Both the position numbers and the translations under genes were made by a program. The notes under the pieces are model-generated. The model did no database searches and had not been told where the DNA came from. It saw only the letters and a program-made list of their open reading frames with translations. Positions 1-10,809 of a stretch of DNA of 64,000 nt are shown here, piece after piece (positions within the stretch are counted from its first letter, which is position 1; the number at the start of each line of letters is the position of its first letter). Source of the stretch: Gammaproteobacteria bacterium (GTDB lineage: Bacteria > Pseudomonadota > Gammaproteobacteria > Pseudomonadales > Azotimanducaceae); contig PBRQ01000037.1 in the NCBI GenBank assembly GCA_002725995.1, positions 54,861 to 118,860 of the forward strand, written 5' to 3'.

Positions 1-282
1 GGGGTCGCGATCGTTGCCGCCGTAAATAAAGGACTACCTGTCTATGAGTATGAAGCAAGGAAGGTCAAGCAGGCGGTGGTGGGAAGTGGCGCTGCGCGAA
101 AAGAGCAGGTTCAACACATGGTGAAGACACTCTTAAAGTTACCGGGTAAGCCGCAAGCGGACGCAGCGGATGCGCTGGCGATTGCCCTTTGCCATATCAA
201 CACGACACAGGGCTTGGAGCGCCTTGGCGAGGATAAGGAAGACAGGTTCAGCCGGAGTCGTCTGCAAAAGGTGGAAAAATGA
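1..282 (+). CDS. ruvC: Crossover junction endodeoxyribonuclease RuvC, C-terminal part (5' end outside window)
   Basis: Frame +1 is open from base 1 ([41 protein letters not shown]...[13 protein letters not shown]), the RuvC C-terminus, followed directly by ruvA. Confidence 0.93.
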   Translation, partial: GVAIVAAVNKGLPVYEYEARKVKQAVVGSGAARKEQVQHMVKTLLKLPGKPQADAADALAIALCHINTTQGLERLGEDKEDRFSRSRLQKVEK

Positions 283-869
283 TCGGCAGGATTTCAGGGC
301 GCATCGTTGAAAAAGCCATGGACCTTGTGCTGATCGATGTATCTGGTGTTGCCTACGAAATAGAAATTCCCCATACAACCTATGATCGCCTGGATGAGAT
401 CAATGGCGATGTCACCCTGCATACCCACCTGGTTGTACGCCAGGATGCCCAACTCCTTTATGGCTTTTTTAGTCAAAGGGAAAGGGAGCTTTTCAGGCTG
501 CTGATTAAGATCAACAAGGTTGGCCCCAAGGTCGCGATAGCGATACTTTCGAGAATTGAAATTGAAGCCTTCATTCGTTGCGTTCAGGAGAAGGATATTA
601 AGACGTTGAATGCGATCCCGGGGGTTGGCAGGGTGATGGCAGAGCGGTTGATCGTGGAGATAGGTGACAAATTGACCCAGTGGGAGACTGAACTACCAGC
701 CGTGAACAGTGTCATTAAAGATGTGGTGGCGGATGCTGAATCTGCCCTTGTGGGGCTTGGCTTCAAACCTCAGGAGGCTGCCAGGGCCCTAGCGCAGATC
801 CAAGCGCCGGGAGATGAGGTAGAAACATTAATCAAACAGGCATTGAAGCTCTTAGGTGGGCCAGCGTGA
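279..869 (+). CDS. ruvA: Holliday junction branch migration protein RuvA
   Basis: [12 protein letters not shown]...[14 protein letters not shown]...[16 protein letters not shown] (HhH motifs); position between ruvC and ruvB. Confidence 0.97.
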   Translation: MIGRISGRIVEKAMDLVLIDVSGVAYEIEIPHTTYDRLDEINGDVTLHTHLVVRQDAQLLYGFFSQRERELFRLLIKINKVGPKVAIAILSRIEIEAFIRCVQEKDIKTLNAIPGVGRVMAERLIVEIGDKLTQWETELPAVNSVIKDVVADAESALVGLGFKPQEAARALAQIQAPGDEVETLIKQALKLLGGPA

Positions 870-884
870 GACAGATAACAAGCA

Positions 885-1925
885 ATGATTGAATCCGATC
901 GACTGGTTACGGCTGAAACTGATGAAGTGGAAATTTCACAGGATTGGACGATCCGTCCGAAAACATTTTCTGAATATCGTGGCCAACCAGAAGTCAGTGA
1001 GCAGATGTCGATTTTTATCGAGGCGGCAAAAGGTAGAAGGGAACCCCTGGATCACACTTTAATATTTGGCCCCCCGGGGCTTGGTAAAACGACCCTGGCA
1101 CTCATCATCGCCAATGAAATGGGCGTACAGATTAAATCAACATCAGGTCCTGTTATTGAAAAGAAGGGTGATCTGGTGGCTGCGCTGACCAGCCTCGAGG
1201 AGGGCGATGTGCTCTTTATCGATGAAATTCACCGCTTAACACCTGCCGTTGAAGAAGTGCTCTATCCAGCAATGGAAGATAACCAGGTGGACCTTATTAT
1301 CGGGGAAGGGCCAGCGGCAAGATCTATAAAACTGGACCTGCCTTCTTTTACCCTTGTTGGAGCGACTACCAGGACCGGGTTAATAACATCCCCGTTACGC
1401 GACAGATTTGGGATTGTGCAGCGGCTGGAGTTTTACAGGGTTGAAGACCTGGCGGGAATCCTGGTTCGATCAGCGCGACTGATGGGCGTTCAGTGCGATC
1501 AGGCTGGTGCTCAGGAAATAGCGATACGATCCCGTGGTACGCCGCGAATAGCCAACCGTTTACTTCGACGGGTCAGAGATTTTGCGGAGGTAAAAGCAGA
1601 TGGCAGCATTAGCAGTGAAGTCGCTGATCAGGCGCTGAATATGCTGAATGTAGATGCCAATGGCTTTGATCATATGGACCGGCGACTGTTGATGGCGATG
1701 ATCAAAAAGTTCGATGGTGGTCCCGTGGGCGTTGACAGCCTTGCGGCTGCGGTGGGCGAGGAGCGCGATACGATAGAGGATGTATATGAACCGTTTCTCA
1801 TCCAGCAGGGTTTTGTCATGAGGACTCCCCGTGGCAGGGTTGCCACCAACAATGCTTATATGCACTTTGGATTGAAACCGCCGGAGAAAAATGGTTCTCC
1901 GGACCTGTTTGATGACGAGGCTTGA
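885..1925 (+). CDS. ruvB: Holliday junction ATP-dependent helicase RuvB
   Basis: [29 protein letters not shown] Walker A, FIDEIHRL Walker B. Confidence 0.98.
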   Translation: MIESDRLVTAETDEVEISQDWTIRPKTFSEYRGQPEVSEQMSIFIEAAKGRREPLDHTLIFGPPGLGKTTLALIIANEMGVQIKSTSGPVIEKKGDLVAALTSLEEGDVLFIDEIHRLTPAVEEVLYPAMEDNQVDLIIGEGPAARSIKLDLPSFTLVGATTRTGLITSPLRDRFGIVQRLEFYRVEDLAGILVRSARLMGVQCDQAGAQEIAIRSRGTPRIANRLLRRVRDFAEVKADGSISSEVADQALNMLNVDANGFDHMDRRLLMAMIKKFDGGPVGVDSLAAAVGEERDTIEDVYEPFLIQQGFVMRTPRGRVATNNAYMHFGLKPPEKNGSPDLFDDEA

Positions 1926-1945
1926 AAACCTGATGGAGGAAAATA

Positions 1946-2626
1946 GTGAATGACCCGATTTCCATTGTAGACCTGGTTGTAGATGCCAGCGCTGTAGTTC
2001 AGGTGGTGATGGCTATCCTGATATTTGCCTCAATAGCCTCCTGGATAATGATATTCCAGCGGGGCTTTACGCTGGCCTCGATAAAGCGTGAAGCAATAGA
2101 GTTCGAGAACGAGTTCTGGTCTGGCAAAGATCTGCGGCAGATTTACCTGGACCTGGAGGCGCGGGAAGAAGAACCCATTGGCGTTGAAAACATCTTTAGC
2201 TCAGGGTTCAAGGAATTTACACGCTCAAGGCAGCACAAGGGCACTGACGCCGACCGAGTGATGCAGAATGTACATCGCGCCATGCGTGTGGCCGTGTCCC
2301 GAGAAGAGGAACGTCTTGAGACGCATTTGCCTTTCCTCGCGACGGTAGGTTCAACCAGCCCCTATATTGGTTTGTTCGGAACGGTATGGGGAATCATGAA
2401 CTCCTTCCGTGAGATTGCCACCGTAAACCAGCCTAGCCTGTCAGTGGTTGCGCCTGGAATATCGGAGGCCCTTGTTGCAACGGCGATTGGCCTGTTCGCG
2501 GCGATCCCTGCAGTAATTGCCTACAATCGCTATTCGGCGCAGGTGGAGGTGATAGTTAATCGCTTTGATGCCTTCACTGACGAGTTCAGCAGTATTCTGT
2601 ATCGCGCCGTACACAGCAAGGAATAG
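1946..2626 (+). CDS. tolQ: Tol-Pal system protein TolQ (GTG start)
   Basis: ExbB/TolQ membrane topology; LPFLATVGSTSPYIGLFGTVWGIMNSF motif; start of tolQRAB-pal operon. Confidence 0.95.
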   Translation: MNDPISIVDLVVDASAVVQVVMAILIFASIASWIMIFQRGFTLASIKREAIEFENEFWSGKDLRQIYLDLEAREEEPIGVENIFSSGFKEFTRSRQHKGTDADRVMQNVHRAMRVAVSREEERLETHLPFLATVGSTSPYIGLFGTVWGIMNSFREIATVNQPSLSVVAPGISEALVATAIGLFAAIPAVIAYNRYSAQVEVIVNRFDAFTDEFSSILYRAVHSKE

Positions 2627-2630
2627 TCCC

Positions 2631-3053
2631 GTGGCAAAAGCAAACAGGCGCAGACCCATGTCGGAAATCAATGTAGTGCCCTACATTGATGTCATGCTTG
2701 TTTTGCTGGTCATTTTCATGGTGACCGCACCGATGATGACGCAGGGCGTAAAGGTCGATTTACCCGAAGCGAACAGCGGTCCTCTCCAGATAAATGAGGA
2801 TGAAATTATGTTGGTGGTTTCTATGAAGGCAGATGGCACCTACTATATGAATGCTGGTGACAATGAGGAGTCTGTACCACTGTCTCTGATCGCAGAGCGC
2901 ACCAGCAAGATTATTACTGCTAACCCGGAGATCAAGGTTCTAGTGGAAGGGGACAAGAGCCTCAGCTATGGCGTTGTCGTTAACCTGATGAACGTATTGC
3001 AAACAGCGGGTGCGAAAACCGTTGGTCTTATCACCGAACCACCAAAACAATGA
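2631..3053 (+). CDS. tolR: Tol-Pal system protein TolR (probable GTG start at 2631; track ORF starts earlier)
   Basis: RRRPMSEINVVPYIDVMLVLLVIFMVTAPMM, the TolR/ExbD signature. Confidence 0.94.
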   Translation: MAKANRRRPMSEINVVPYIDVMLVLLVIFMVTAPMMTQGVKVDLPEANSGPLQINEDEIMLVVSMKADGTYYMNAGDNEESVPLSLIAERTSKIITANPEIKVLVEGDKSLSYGVVVNLMNVLQTAGAKTVGLITEPPKQ

Positions 3054-3814
3054 GCACTGGTCTGAGCTACGTTCTAGCTTCCATTCTTGCGTTTGGTTTT
3101 CATGCGTTTGTGGTTACCCTCCTGCTGTTGAACTGGGACAACAAGGATCTAGTTGAGTCATTACCGATCCAGCCTTACTACATTGAAGCGATAGTGGTTG
3201 AGGAAAACCCGCATACCGCAAAGAAAAAACGGGAACAGGCAAGGAAGGCCGCAGAAAAGAATAGAAAACGCATCGCCAGAGAAAGGGTGAATGAAAAGGC
3301 AAGGTTAAAGCAGACGGCTATTGAAAAAGCCAAAAAACAGAGCCTTGAGCAGCAGATCGCCGAACAGAAAAAGCGTGACGATGAACTTGCATCAATGGAA
3401 CTGAACAAGGCTGTAGATCGGGAAGTTGACCTTGCCGAGGATGAAAGGGTAAAGATGGAACAAAGCCTCACCTTGTCGATACTGGAAGAACAGAATTTTC
3501 GGCGAGCGGTCACAGATGATGAACAGGCGCTTGCTTATGTATCACAGATCCAACGCGACATTGTTCAAAACTGGTCAAGACCACCGAGTGCGAGGAATGG
3601 CATGCAGGCATTGCTCCGTGTCTACCTTGTGCCCACGGGTGAAATAGTCAATGTGGTCGTTGAAGAAACCAGTGGCAATGAAGCCTTCGATCGCTCCGCA
3701 TTGTTAGCTGTGCGCAAGACCCAAAGGTTCCAGGTGCCTGCTAAATCCAGGCAATTTGAGCGCAATTTCAGGGAATTCACGGTATTGTTCAGACCCGAAG
3801 ACCTGCGCCTTTAG
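3050..3814 (+). CDS. tolA: Tol-Pal system protein TolA
   Basis: N-terminal TM, K/A/E/R-rich helical domain, C-terminal TonB/TolA-like domain (LRVYLVPTGEIVNVVVEETSGNEAFDRSALLAV). Confidence 0.92.
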   Translation: MSTGLSYVLASILAFGFHAFVVTLLLLNWDNKDLVESLPIQPYYIEAIVVEENPHTAKKKREQARKAAEKNRKRIARERVNEKARLKQTAIEKAKKQSLEQQIAEQKKRDDELASMELNKAVDREVDLAEDERVKMEQSLTLSILEEQNFRRAVTDDEQALAYVSQIQRDIVQNWSRPPSARNGMQALLRVYLVPTGEIVNVVVEETSGNEAFDRSALLAVRKTQRFQVPAKSRQFERNFREFTVLFRPEDLRL

Positions 3815-3847
3815 TCAAATTGTATATTTAGGAAGTGTGACCAGAAA

Positions 3848-5176
3848 ATGAAACAAGTTTTACGATGCATCCTGATCATGTCCGCAGTATTGAGTTTTTC
3901 TGCCAAACCTGAATTGCGTATAGAGGTAACAAAAGGGGTAGACAATGCGGTTCGTGTGGCCGTAGTGCCGTTTGAATGGCACGGCAGGGGGAAAATTCAC
4001 CAGGAGATCGTTGAGATAGTTAATTCAGACCTGCGGCTTAGCGGTCGATTTTATGCTTTGCCCGTGGAGCAGATGTTGAGCCTGCCGCACAGGGTAAATG
4101 AAATCTTCTTCAGGGACTGGCGACTACTCAATATCGATTACCTTGTCATTGGCGGCCTTGAGTCGACCGGGCAGGGCCTTAGGCTGCATTTTGAGCTTAT
4201 CAATGTATTTAAGCAGTCCGTTGAAGCGAGCCTGACGATCGTCGGTGGTGAGCATGAATTACGTGATATGAGTCACTATGTCAGCGATGTCGTATTTGAG
4301 AAACTGACTGGCATTGAAGGCTCCTTTTCCACCCAGATAATGTACATCACCGCGACCGGATCAGATGACAAGCGATTGTTCAAATTAAATATAGCTGATG
4401 CGGATGGTCACAGGGTCGATACGGTTTTCGAGTCCAAGGAACCGCTGTTGTCCGCAACCTGGTCACCGGATGGAGAGAAGATTGCATATGTTTCCTTTGA
4501 AAGGGATAGTCGTCCGGCGATCTATATACATGAGTTAGCGACCGGTCGAAAACAGCAGATTACCGATTTTCCGGGTTTAAATAGCGCGCCCGCCTTCTCA
4601 CCCGATGGTGAGCAACTGGCGATGGTGCTATCAAAAGATGGGAATCCGGAAATCTATATCCTTGACCTTCAAACCCGGCGCTTGCGACGTATTACGCATC
4701 ACTATGGCATCGATACCGAACCCTCCTGGACCGCAGGTGGCAAGGCAATCATTTTTACTTCCAACCGGGGTGGTAAACCGCAGATTTACCAGATGCGGCT
4801 AGAGGACTTCCGCATTGAGCGCCTGACCTTTGAAGGCGACTACAATGCTAAGGCGAGCTTGCTGCCGGATGGAAGTGGTCTGGTTATGGTGCATCGCAGG
4901 AATGGTATTTTCCATATCAGTTATCTGGACCTGAAATATGGCAGGCTGACTGTATTGACTGAAACCAGCCTGGATGAGTCTCCAAGTGTCGCACCAAATG
5001 GCAGTATGTTGATCTATGCAACTCAGCTGCAAAACAAGGGTATCCTGGGGGCAGTTTCCATCGATGGTGGTGTAAAATTCAACCTGCCTTCAAGTGAAGG
5101 CGATGTACGCGAACCTGCCTGGTCACCCAAGAAGAGGCGGACATACGAACCCATTGCGGGTGATCCTGCGCCTTAA
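3848..5176 (+). CDS. tolB: Tol-Pal system beta-propeller protein TolB
   Basis: Repeated WSPDGEKIAYVSFE / FSPDGEQLAMV propeller motifs; operon position. Confidence 0.96.
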   Translation: MKQVLRCILIMSAVLSFSAKPELRIEVTKGVDNAVRVAVVPFEWHGRGKIHQEIVEIVNSDLRLSGRFYALPVEQMLSLPHRVNEIFFRDWRLLNIDYLVIGGLESTGQGLRLHFELINVFKQSVEASLTIVGGEHELRDMSHYVSDVVFEKLTGIEGSFSTQIMYITATGSDDKRLFKLNIADADGHRVDTVFESKEPLLSATWSPDGEKIAYVSFERDSRPAIYIHELATGRKQQITDFPGLNSAPAFSPDGEQLAMVLSKDGNPEIYILDLQTRRLRRITHHYGIDTEPSWTAGGKAIIFTSNRGGKPQIYQMRLEDFRIERLTFEGDYNAKASLLPDGSGLVMVHRRNGIFHISYLDLKYGRLTVLTETSLDESPSVAPNGSMLIYATQLQNKGILGAVSIDGGVKFNLPSSEGDVREPAWSPKKRRTYEPIAGDPAP

Positions 5177-5327
5177 AGGGCCATGAGATCACCTAAAAGG
5201 GGTACAAATTGATCTAGATACGTGAATTTGCCGTTTAGTTTGTGGTTTAATCTGGATCTAGACCTGATGAGTGTAAAAGTTACATGTACAGGCAGATATA
5301 TGGTGCTTTGAGCAATAGGAGCTAATC

Positions 5328-5888
5328 ATGGGAAAAACTAATATTCGTGGCTTGTTTGTTGTTGGCCTCACAGCCGTTTTACTGACTGGGTGCGCAAGTA
5401 ACGAGCCAGACGACGGGCCTGGGATTGATCCGCGTACGCAAGCTCCTTCCGGGGCGGCAGAGCCTGCGGAGAAAGCTAAACCGACACCGGAACCCGTCAA
5501 GCCGACGGTCGACCGGGGCAAGATCGTGGTTCCCCTAGATGAATTGGGCGGTAGTGAAACTTTGTCCGGTATTTTCCATTTTGACTTTGATCAGGCCATC
5601 GTAAAAAGAGCAGGCCATGCGGAATTGAATAAACACGCACAGGTGCTTTCAGCTAATGGCAGATTTAGGGTCAGGCTTGAGGGTCATGCCGACGAGCGAG
5701 GAACACGAGAATACAACCTGGCACTTGGTGAACGCCGTGCGAACGCCATCCGTGCATACCTGGTTGCTCAGGGTGTTTCCCGGTCTCAGGTTGAGGTCAT
5801 CAGCTATGGTGAAGAGAAGCCCGTAAATTCTGGTCACAGTGAGAGTTCCTGGGCGCAGAACAGGCGGGTAGAAGTCGTTTATCGATAG
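5328..5888 (+). CDS. pal: Peptidoglycan-associated lipoprotein Pal
   Basis: Lipobox LLTGC; OmpA-like domain [11 protein letters not shown]...[20 protein letters not shown]. Confidence 0.97.
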   Translation: MGKTNIRGLFVVGLTAVLLTGCASNEPDDGPGIDPRTQAPSGAAEPAEKAKPTPEPVKPTVDRGKIVVPLDELGGSETLSGIFHFDFDQAIVKRAGHAELNKHAQVLSANGRFRVRLEGHADERGTREYNLALGERRANAIRAYLVAQGVSRSQVEVISYGEEKPVNSGHSESSWAQNRRVEVVYR

Positions 5889-5937
5889 GAACGGTTATCG
5901 ATAAAATACGATTATTGACAAGGACTGTGGGCACTCC

Positions 5938-6816
5938 GTGATTGATATTCGCCCGTGGCATAGAACCAGTACGAGTGGTGCGTTTCAGCTGTTTCAAGCG
6001 GGTGGTGCACCTTTTTTGTGTCTGCTATCTTTTCTGACCCTAGTCTCGTTGCCCTTGCGTGCGGTGCAGGATGCGATCCAGGTCGAGTCTCTTTCTGAAG
6101 AAAGCTATTTTGAAAATACCACAGCAGGTGCAGCGGCGGTTTCTGAAACGATCCCTTACCAGGCACCGGTTGAAGAATTCACCGAGCCACCGGCGAGTGG
6201 TATAGAAGGACAATACCAGTTGCAGCTTCTGCAAAATGAGGTAATGGAATTGCGTGGCCTGGTTGAAGAGTTGAGCCACCAGATCGAAAGAATGCAAGCG
6301 ACACAAGAGGATCGGTACCTTGAGTTGGATGGACGATTTCAGGACCTTCGACAGGAAATGGGTACCGGCGGTAGCGGTTCCTTTGTTGGGAGCGGTTCCG
6401 GTATTAGCACCAGTGGGTCCGCAGGGCAGGATGAGAAAACGCTGTATGAAACAGCTCTGGAACTGATAAGAAACCGGCAATATGAACTGGCGATCACTCA
6501 ACTGCAGGCAGTGATAGCGCAGTACCCCGATGGGGAGTACGCACCAAACGCCTACTATTGGCTCGGTGAAGTTTATGCAGCCAAACCTGAGCCGGATTAC
6601 GATAACGCCAGAAAAACTTTAGCCCAGGTTATTACCTTTTTTCCAGGGCACCGCAAGGTTCCTGATGCGGTGTTCAAGTTAGGTAAGGTATACCACCTCA
6701 TTGGAGACTGTAGTCGTGCAACAGACCTCCTTAACGAGGTAATAGAACAACAAAAGGGCAAGTCGGTGGCTAAGCTCGCTGAAACCTACTTGAGGGACAA
6801 GGTTAGATGTGAGTAG
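5938..6816 (+). CDS. cpoB: Cell division coordinator CpoB / YbgF (GTG start)
   Basis: N-terminal coiled coil (LQLLQNEVMELRGLVEELSHQIERMQ), Gly/Ser linker, C-terminal TPRs; follows pal. Confidence 0.93.
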   Translation: MIDIRPWHRTSTSGAFQLFQAGGAPFLCLLSFLTLVSLPLRAVQDAIQVESLSEESYFENTTAGAAAVSETIPYQAPVEEFTEPPASGIEGQYQLQLLQNEVMELRGLVEELSHQIERMQATQEDRYLELDGRFQDLRQEMGTGGSGSFVGSGSGISTSGSAGQDEKTLYETALELIRNRQYELAITQLQAVIAQYPDGEYAPNAYYWLGEVYAAKPEPDYDNARKTLAQVITFFPGHRKVPDAVFKLGKVYHLIGDCSRATDLLNEVIEQQKGKSVAKLAETYLRDKVRCE

Positions 6817-6840
6817 ATGATCAGTCTCGCTGATTGAACC

Positions 6841-7488
6841 ATGGATACTAGCCTCCGGATCACCGAAATATTCTATTCCCTCCAGGGGGAATCCAGAACA
6901 AGTGGCATGCCCACTACCTTCATTCGCCTTACCGGTTGTCCCCTGCGCTGCCAATACTGTGATACGACCTATGCCTTCAGTGGCGGCGAACTGCTAACAA
7001 TTGAAGAAGTATTGCGTGCGGTAGATAAATTACCGGCGAGGCATGTAACTGTTACTGGCGGGGAACCTCTGGCACAAACTGCCTGTGTAGATTTGTTATC
7101 GATATTGTGTGACAAGGGTTATATGGTATCGCTGGAAACCAGTGGCGCGATAGACACGAGAGATGTTGATGCGCGTATATCGGTAGTTCTGGATATAAAA
7201 ACACCAGGGTCCAAGGAGGACTCGAGAAACCTATCCGTGAATATTGATCACCTCAAGTCCAATGATCAGGTCAAGTTTGTAATCTGTGATCGCCAGGATT
7301 ATGAATGGGCCAAATCAAAAGCAGTTGAGTACGATCTAGGCGGTAGAGTGTCAGATGTGTTTTTTTCCCCCAGTTGTGATCAACAGGATGCGGTTGAGCT
7401 TGCCGACTGGATACTAGCCGATGGTCTCCCGGTAAGGTTTCAAGTTCAGTTGCACAGAATTTTATGGGGGGACAAGGCAGGTGTCTGA
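6841..7488 (+). CDS. queE: 7-carboxy-7-deazaguanine synthase QueE
   Basis: [10 protein letters not shown]...[16 protein letters not shown] (radical SAM CX3CX2C); followed by queC. Confidence 0.95.
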   Translation: MDTSLRITEIFYSLQGESRTSGMPTTFIRLTGCPLRCQYCDTTYAFSGGELLTIEEVLRAVDKLPARHVTVTGGEPLAQTACVDLLSILCDKGYMVSLETSGAIDTRDVDARISVVLDIKTPGSKEDSRNLSVNIDHLKSNDQVKFVICDRQDYEWAKSKAVEYDLGGRVSDVFFSPSCDQQDAVELADWILADGLPVRFQVQLHRILWGDKAGV

Positions 7489-8164
7489 GAACCGTGCAGT
7501 GGTATTACTCTCAGGCGGCCTCGATTCCGCTACCACGCTTGCTATTGCGGTAAGCCGGGGTTTTAGCTGTTATTGTCTGAGCTTCGATTACGGCCAGAGG
7601 CACAGGGCGGAAATTGAATATGCAAGGGTGCTGGCTGATCAGCTGGGAGCCAGGGAGCATCGGACTGCACGCCTGGATATCGGAGCACTGGGTGGATCTG
7701 CGTTAACTGACAGGGGCATAGATGTTCCCGTCACCGGGGAGGATGATGGCTCAGGGATACCCGTTACCTATGTTCCTGCCCGCAATACGGTCTTTCTCTC
7801 CTATGCCCTCGGGTGGGCAGAAGTCCTTGGCGCTTATGACATCTTCATCGGCGTGAACGCAGTGGACTACTCAGGCTATCCGGATTGCAGGCCTGAATTT
7901 ATCAAGGCGTTTGAAGCCGTGGCGAATCTCGCGACGAAGGCGGGTGTTGAAGGAAATCAAATTTCAATTCAGACACCCCTGATCGATCTAAAGAAAGAGG
8001 AGATCATTTTAAGAGGATTATCACTTGGCGTTGACTACTCGCAGACGGTTTCCTGCTATCAACTTGGAACGGATGGGAAAGCGTGCGGTAACTGTGATAG
8101 CTGCCGGATTCGAAAGACGGGATTTGCCAATGCCGACCTGCAGGACCCCACTCGATATATTTGA
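7481..8164 (+). CDS. queC: 7-cyano-7-deazaguanine synthase QueC
   Basis: [17 protein letters not shown]-loop; CX8CX2CX2C zinc motif near C-terminus. Confidence 0.97.
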   Translation: MSENRAVVLLSGGLDSATTLAIAVSRGFSCYCLSFDYGQRHRAEIEYARVLADQLGAREHRTARLDIGALGGSALTDRGIDVPVTGEDDGSGIPVTYVPARNTVFLSYALGWAEVLGAYDIFIGVNAVDYSGYPDCRPEFIKAFEAVANLATKAGVEGNQISIQTPLIDLKKEEIILRGLSLGVDYSQTVSCYQLGTDGKACGNCDSCRIRKTGFANADLQDPTRYI

Positions 8165-8217
8165 CCGCTTTACCTATCATGGCCGATCTAAGGGCAAGTA
8201 TTCGGAGAACATGAGGT

Positions 8218-8910
8218 ATGGCGACAGTGTTGATTACGGGCGCAAATAAGGGTATCGGCCTCGAGCTGGTCAAAATTTATGCGGAGCAGGGGGACATGGT
8301 GGTTGCGTGCTGCCGAAACCCAGGTGGTGCAGAAGCGCTAAATCAATTTGCAGAGAACAACGGTGTGGATGTGCAACAGGTCCAGGTTGGGGACGGCGAT
8401 TCCGTCGCCTCCCTGGTTACACAGCTTGGTGATAAACCCGTTGATATTCTTATCAATAATGCTGGGACCGCTGGGCCGGCTTTTGATCAGCAGACCGCAT
8501 CCACCATGGACTTCGATGGCTGGCTGGAGACTTTCAATGTCAACACATTGGCACCAGTACGTGTTATGCAGGCGTTGCTCTGGAACCTGAAGTCAGCAGA
8601 GAATCCGAAAGTGGTGACAATCACCAGCCAGATGGGAGCACTATCCCTTGATATGACCTTTAGCTACGCATACTGCACATCGAAAGCCGCCCTCAATAAA
8701 TTCATGAGAATGGCAGCAATTGAGCTGGGCAAGGAAGGCATATCTGTCTGTGTTATTCACCCTGGTTGGGTTAAGACAGACATGGGTAGGCCAGATGCAG
8801 ACATTTCAGCCACAGAAAGTGCACAAGGTATTGCAAACGTGGTAGCCGGGTTAGATGCTAGTAACAATGGCAGTTTCTGGAAATGGAATGGTGAGATCCA
8901 CGACTGGTAG
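8218..8910 (+). CDS. Short-chain dehydrogenase/reductase
   Basis: TGANKGIG cofactor motif, NNAG, YCTSKAALNK active-site region. Confidence 0.9.
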   Translation: MATVLITGANKGIGLELVKIYAEQGDMVVACCRNPGGAEALNQFAENNGVDVQQVQVGDGDSVASLVTQLGDKPVDILINNAGTAGPAFDQQTASTMDFDGWLETFNVNTLAPVRVMQALLWNLKSAENPKVVTITSQMGALSLDMTFSYAYCTSKAALNKFMRMAAIELGKEGISVCVIHPGWVKTDMGRPDADISATESAQGIANVVAGLDASNNGSFWKWNGEIHDW

Positions 8911-9001
8911 TCTGCACTCCGTTCTCTCCATCGCGTGTCTGTATTCCCTCCGCAAAATAGGGGCATAATGAAGGCTCTCGATTCTTAACACGGTAATTCT
9001 C

Positions 9002-10797
9002 GTGACGGCAAATAACGATGAGCAGGCTGGCGCCCAGAAGTATGATGAGACTATCCACGCATTGGAGAAGCTCATTGATGTAGGTATCAGTCTTTCGTCT
9101 GATACGAATAGTGTTGCCCTGACCGAGCATATCTTCCTCGAAGCTAAGAAATATCGCTATGCTGATGGTGCGTCACTCTATATTTGTGCGGATGATAATA
9201 TGCTCGAGTTCATTTCCATGCGCACTGATTCCCTCGGCATTGCTGGAAGTGGCACGACCGGGACCGACATTCCTCTACCTCATGTGAGTCTCTACAATGC
9301 AGATGGAACACCAAATAACAGGCAGGTAGCGAGCTATTTAGCGCTTAATGATGAAATCATCAGTATCGCGGATCTCTATGAGGATGATCAGTTCGATTTT
9401 AATGCTACCAAGGGGTTCGACGCATAAACGGGTTATCGCACCCTGTCTTTTCTTACTATCCCTTTGAAGAACACCAGCCAGAATGTCATCGGTGTGCTGC
9501 AATTGCTCAATGCCCTTGACCCGGAGACCGGGGAAGTGACGTCCTTCTCGGAAGAGACGATTCCCTACATCAGGTCACTTGCATCTCAGGCAGCTGTTGC
9601 AATAGAAAAGCAGCAACTTATGGATAATCAGAAGGAGCTGCTCGATTCTTTTATAAGGCTTATCGGGATGGCGGTCGATGCCAAATCCCGTTATACCGGT
9701 GGGTATTGCCAGCGGGTGCCGGAGTTGGCAAAAATGTTGAGGCGAGCAGCCTGTGAACAAACTGCTGGTGTATATGGTGACTTCGATCTGGACGAAGAAC
9801 GTTGGTATGAGTTTCACCTGGCTGCCTGGTTACATGATTGTGGAAAGGTCACGACGCCGGAGTATGTGGTTGATAAGGCAACTAAACTTGAGACGATCAC
9901 TGATAGAATCCATGAGGTACGTGCTCGTTTCGAGATTATGAAGCGAGATGAAACAATAAAATACCTGGAGGCAGTTATCGAAGGGAAAGATGACCCGCTT
10001 CGTCTGAAAAAGCAATTGGACGAAAAGCACAGAAAAGTGGATGCTGACTCCGCATTCCTTGCGGAGTCCAATATTGGATCAGAGAGTATGTCTGATGATG
10101 GCGCGGCGCGGGTCATGGAGATCTCCGAGATTGAATGGTACCGCACCATGGATAATCGGTTGGGGTTTCCGAGGCTGAACTGGAAAGGAAGAGGCGGTAG
10201 CCTGTTCAGTCCTTACCAGCTAGAGAGAAGATCCTAATGGACCGTGTTGATCATCTTATTGAACATGACATTGAGCTACACGCCGCTAGTCCCGACAATA
10301 CCCATAGTTTCAAAGTAGAAGTGCCGAAATACAAGTATAACCAGGGAGAAATACACAACCCGTGCATTAGGTTTGACACGCCGAATAACGAAGAAAGGTT
10401 CAAGATCAACGACCATATTATGTAGACGATAGTTATGCTTGAAGAGCGGAATTTTTCGGTTGGCTTGCGGAATGTGCCCCTGTATGTAGGCGGGCATCAT
10501 GAAAGAGTTGATGGCAGAGGTTACCCAAAGGGCGTTTCTGTCATGGAAATGTCAGTCCCCGCAAAGATCATTGCGATCGCCGATATTTATGAGGCGCTCA
10601 CCGCGGCGGACAGACTATATAAAGCCACAAAAACGCAGCAGGAGGCCATCTCCATCATGGCTGATATGGCAGCTAAGGGGCATATCGACCAGAACCTGTT
10701 CAAGCTCTTTGTCTCTTCTGGTGTGTATCAGGAGTACGCTGATCAATACCTGCAGGACTTTCAGGCTAAAGCAATTGATGCGTCCCAATACCTCTAG
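9002..10797 (+). pseudogene. GAF / HD-GYP domain phosphodiesterase-type gene, disrupted
   Basis: Consecutive fragments align to one GAF-HD-GYP protein; HDCGK and HHERVDGRGYPKG motifs retained. Interrupted by in-frame TAA (9425-9427), probable -1 T in the 10166-10168 T run, TAG (10198-10200) and TAG (10423-10425). Confidence 0.85.
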
Positions 10798-10809
10798 CTA
10801 ATCTGGGTA

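Noticed and set aside
1560-1865. Antisense ORFs of 60-150 aa throughout the window (e.g. this one opposite ruvB)
   Set aside because: Fully overlap well-identified genes, with no domain signatures; treated as codon-bias shadows.
9464-10237. Stand-alone HD-domain protein starting at TTG 9464
   Set aside because: The start is an internal Leu codon of the same frame as 9002-9427 and the protein lacks the GYP half; better explained as a pseudogene fragment.
9002-10797. UAA/UAG recoding to Gln in the HD-GYP gene (three in-frame stops at plausible Q positions)
   Set aside because: Other genes in the window terminate at TAA/TAG at expected lengths, and a frameshift is also needed; pseudogenisation or sequencing error is simpler.
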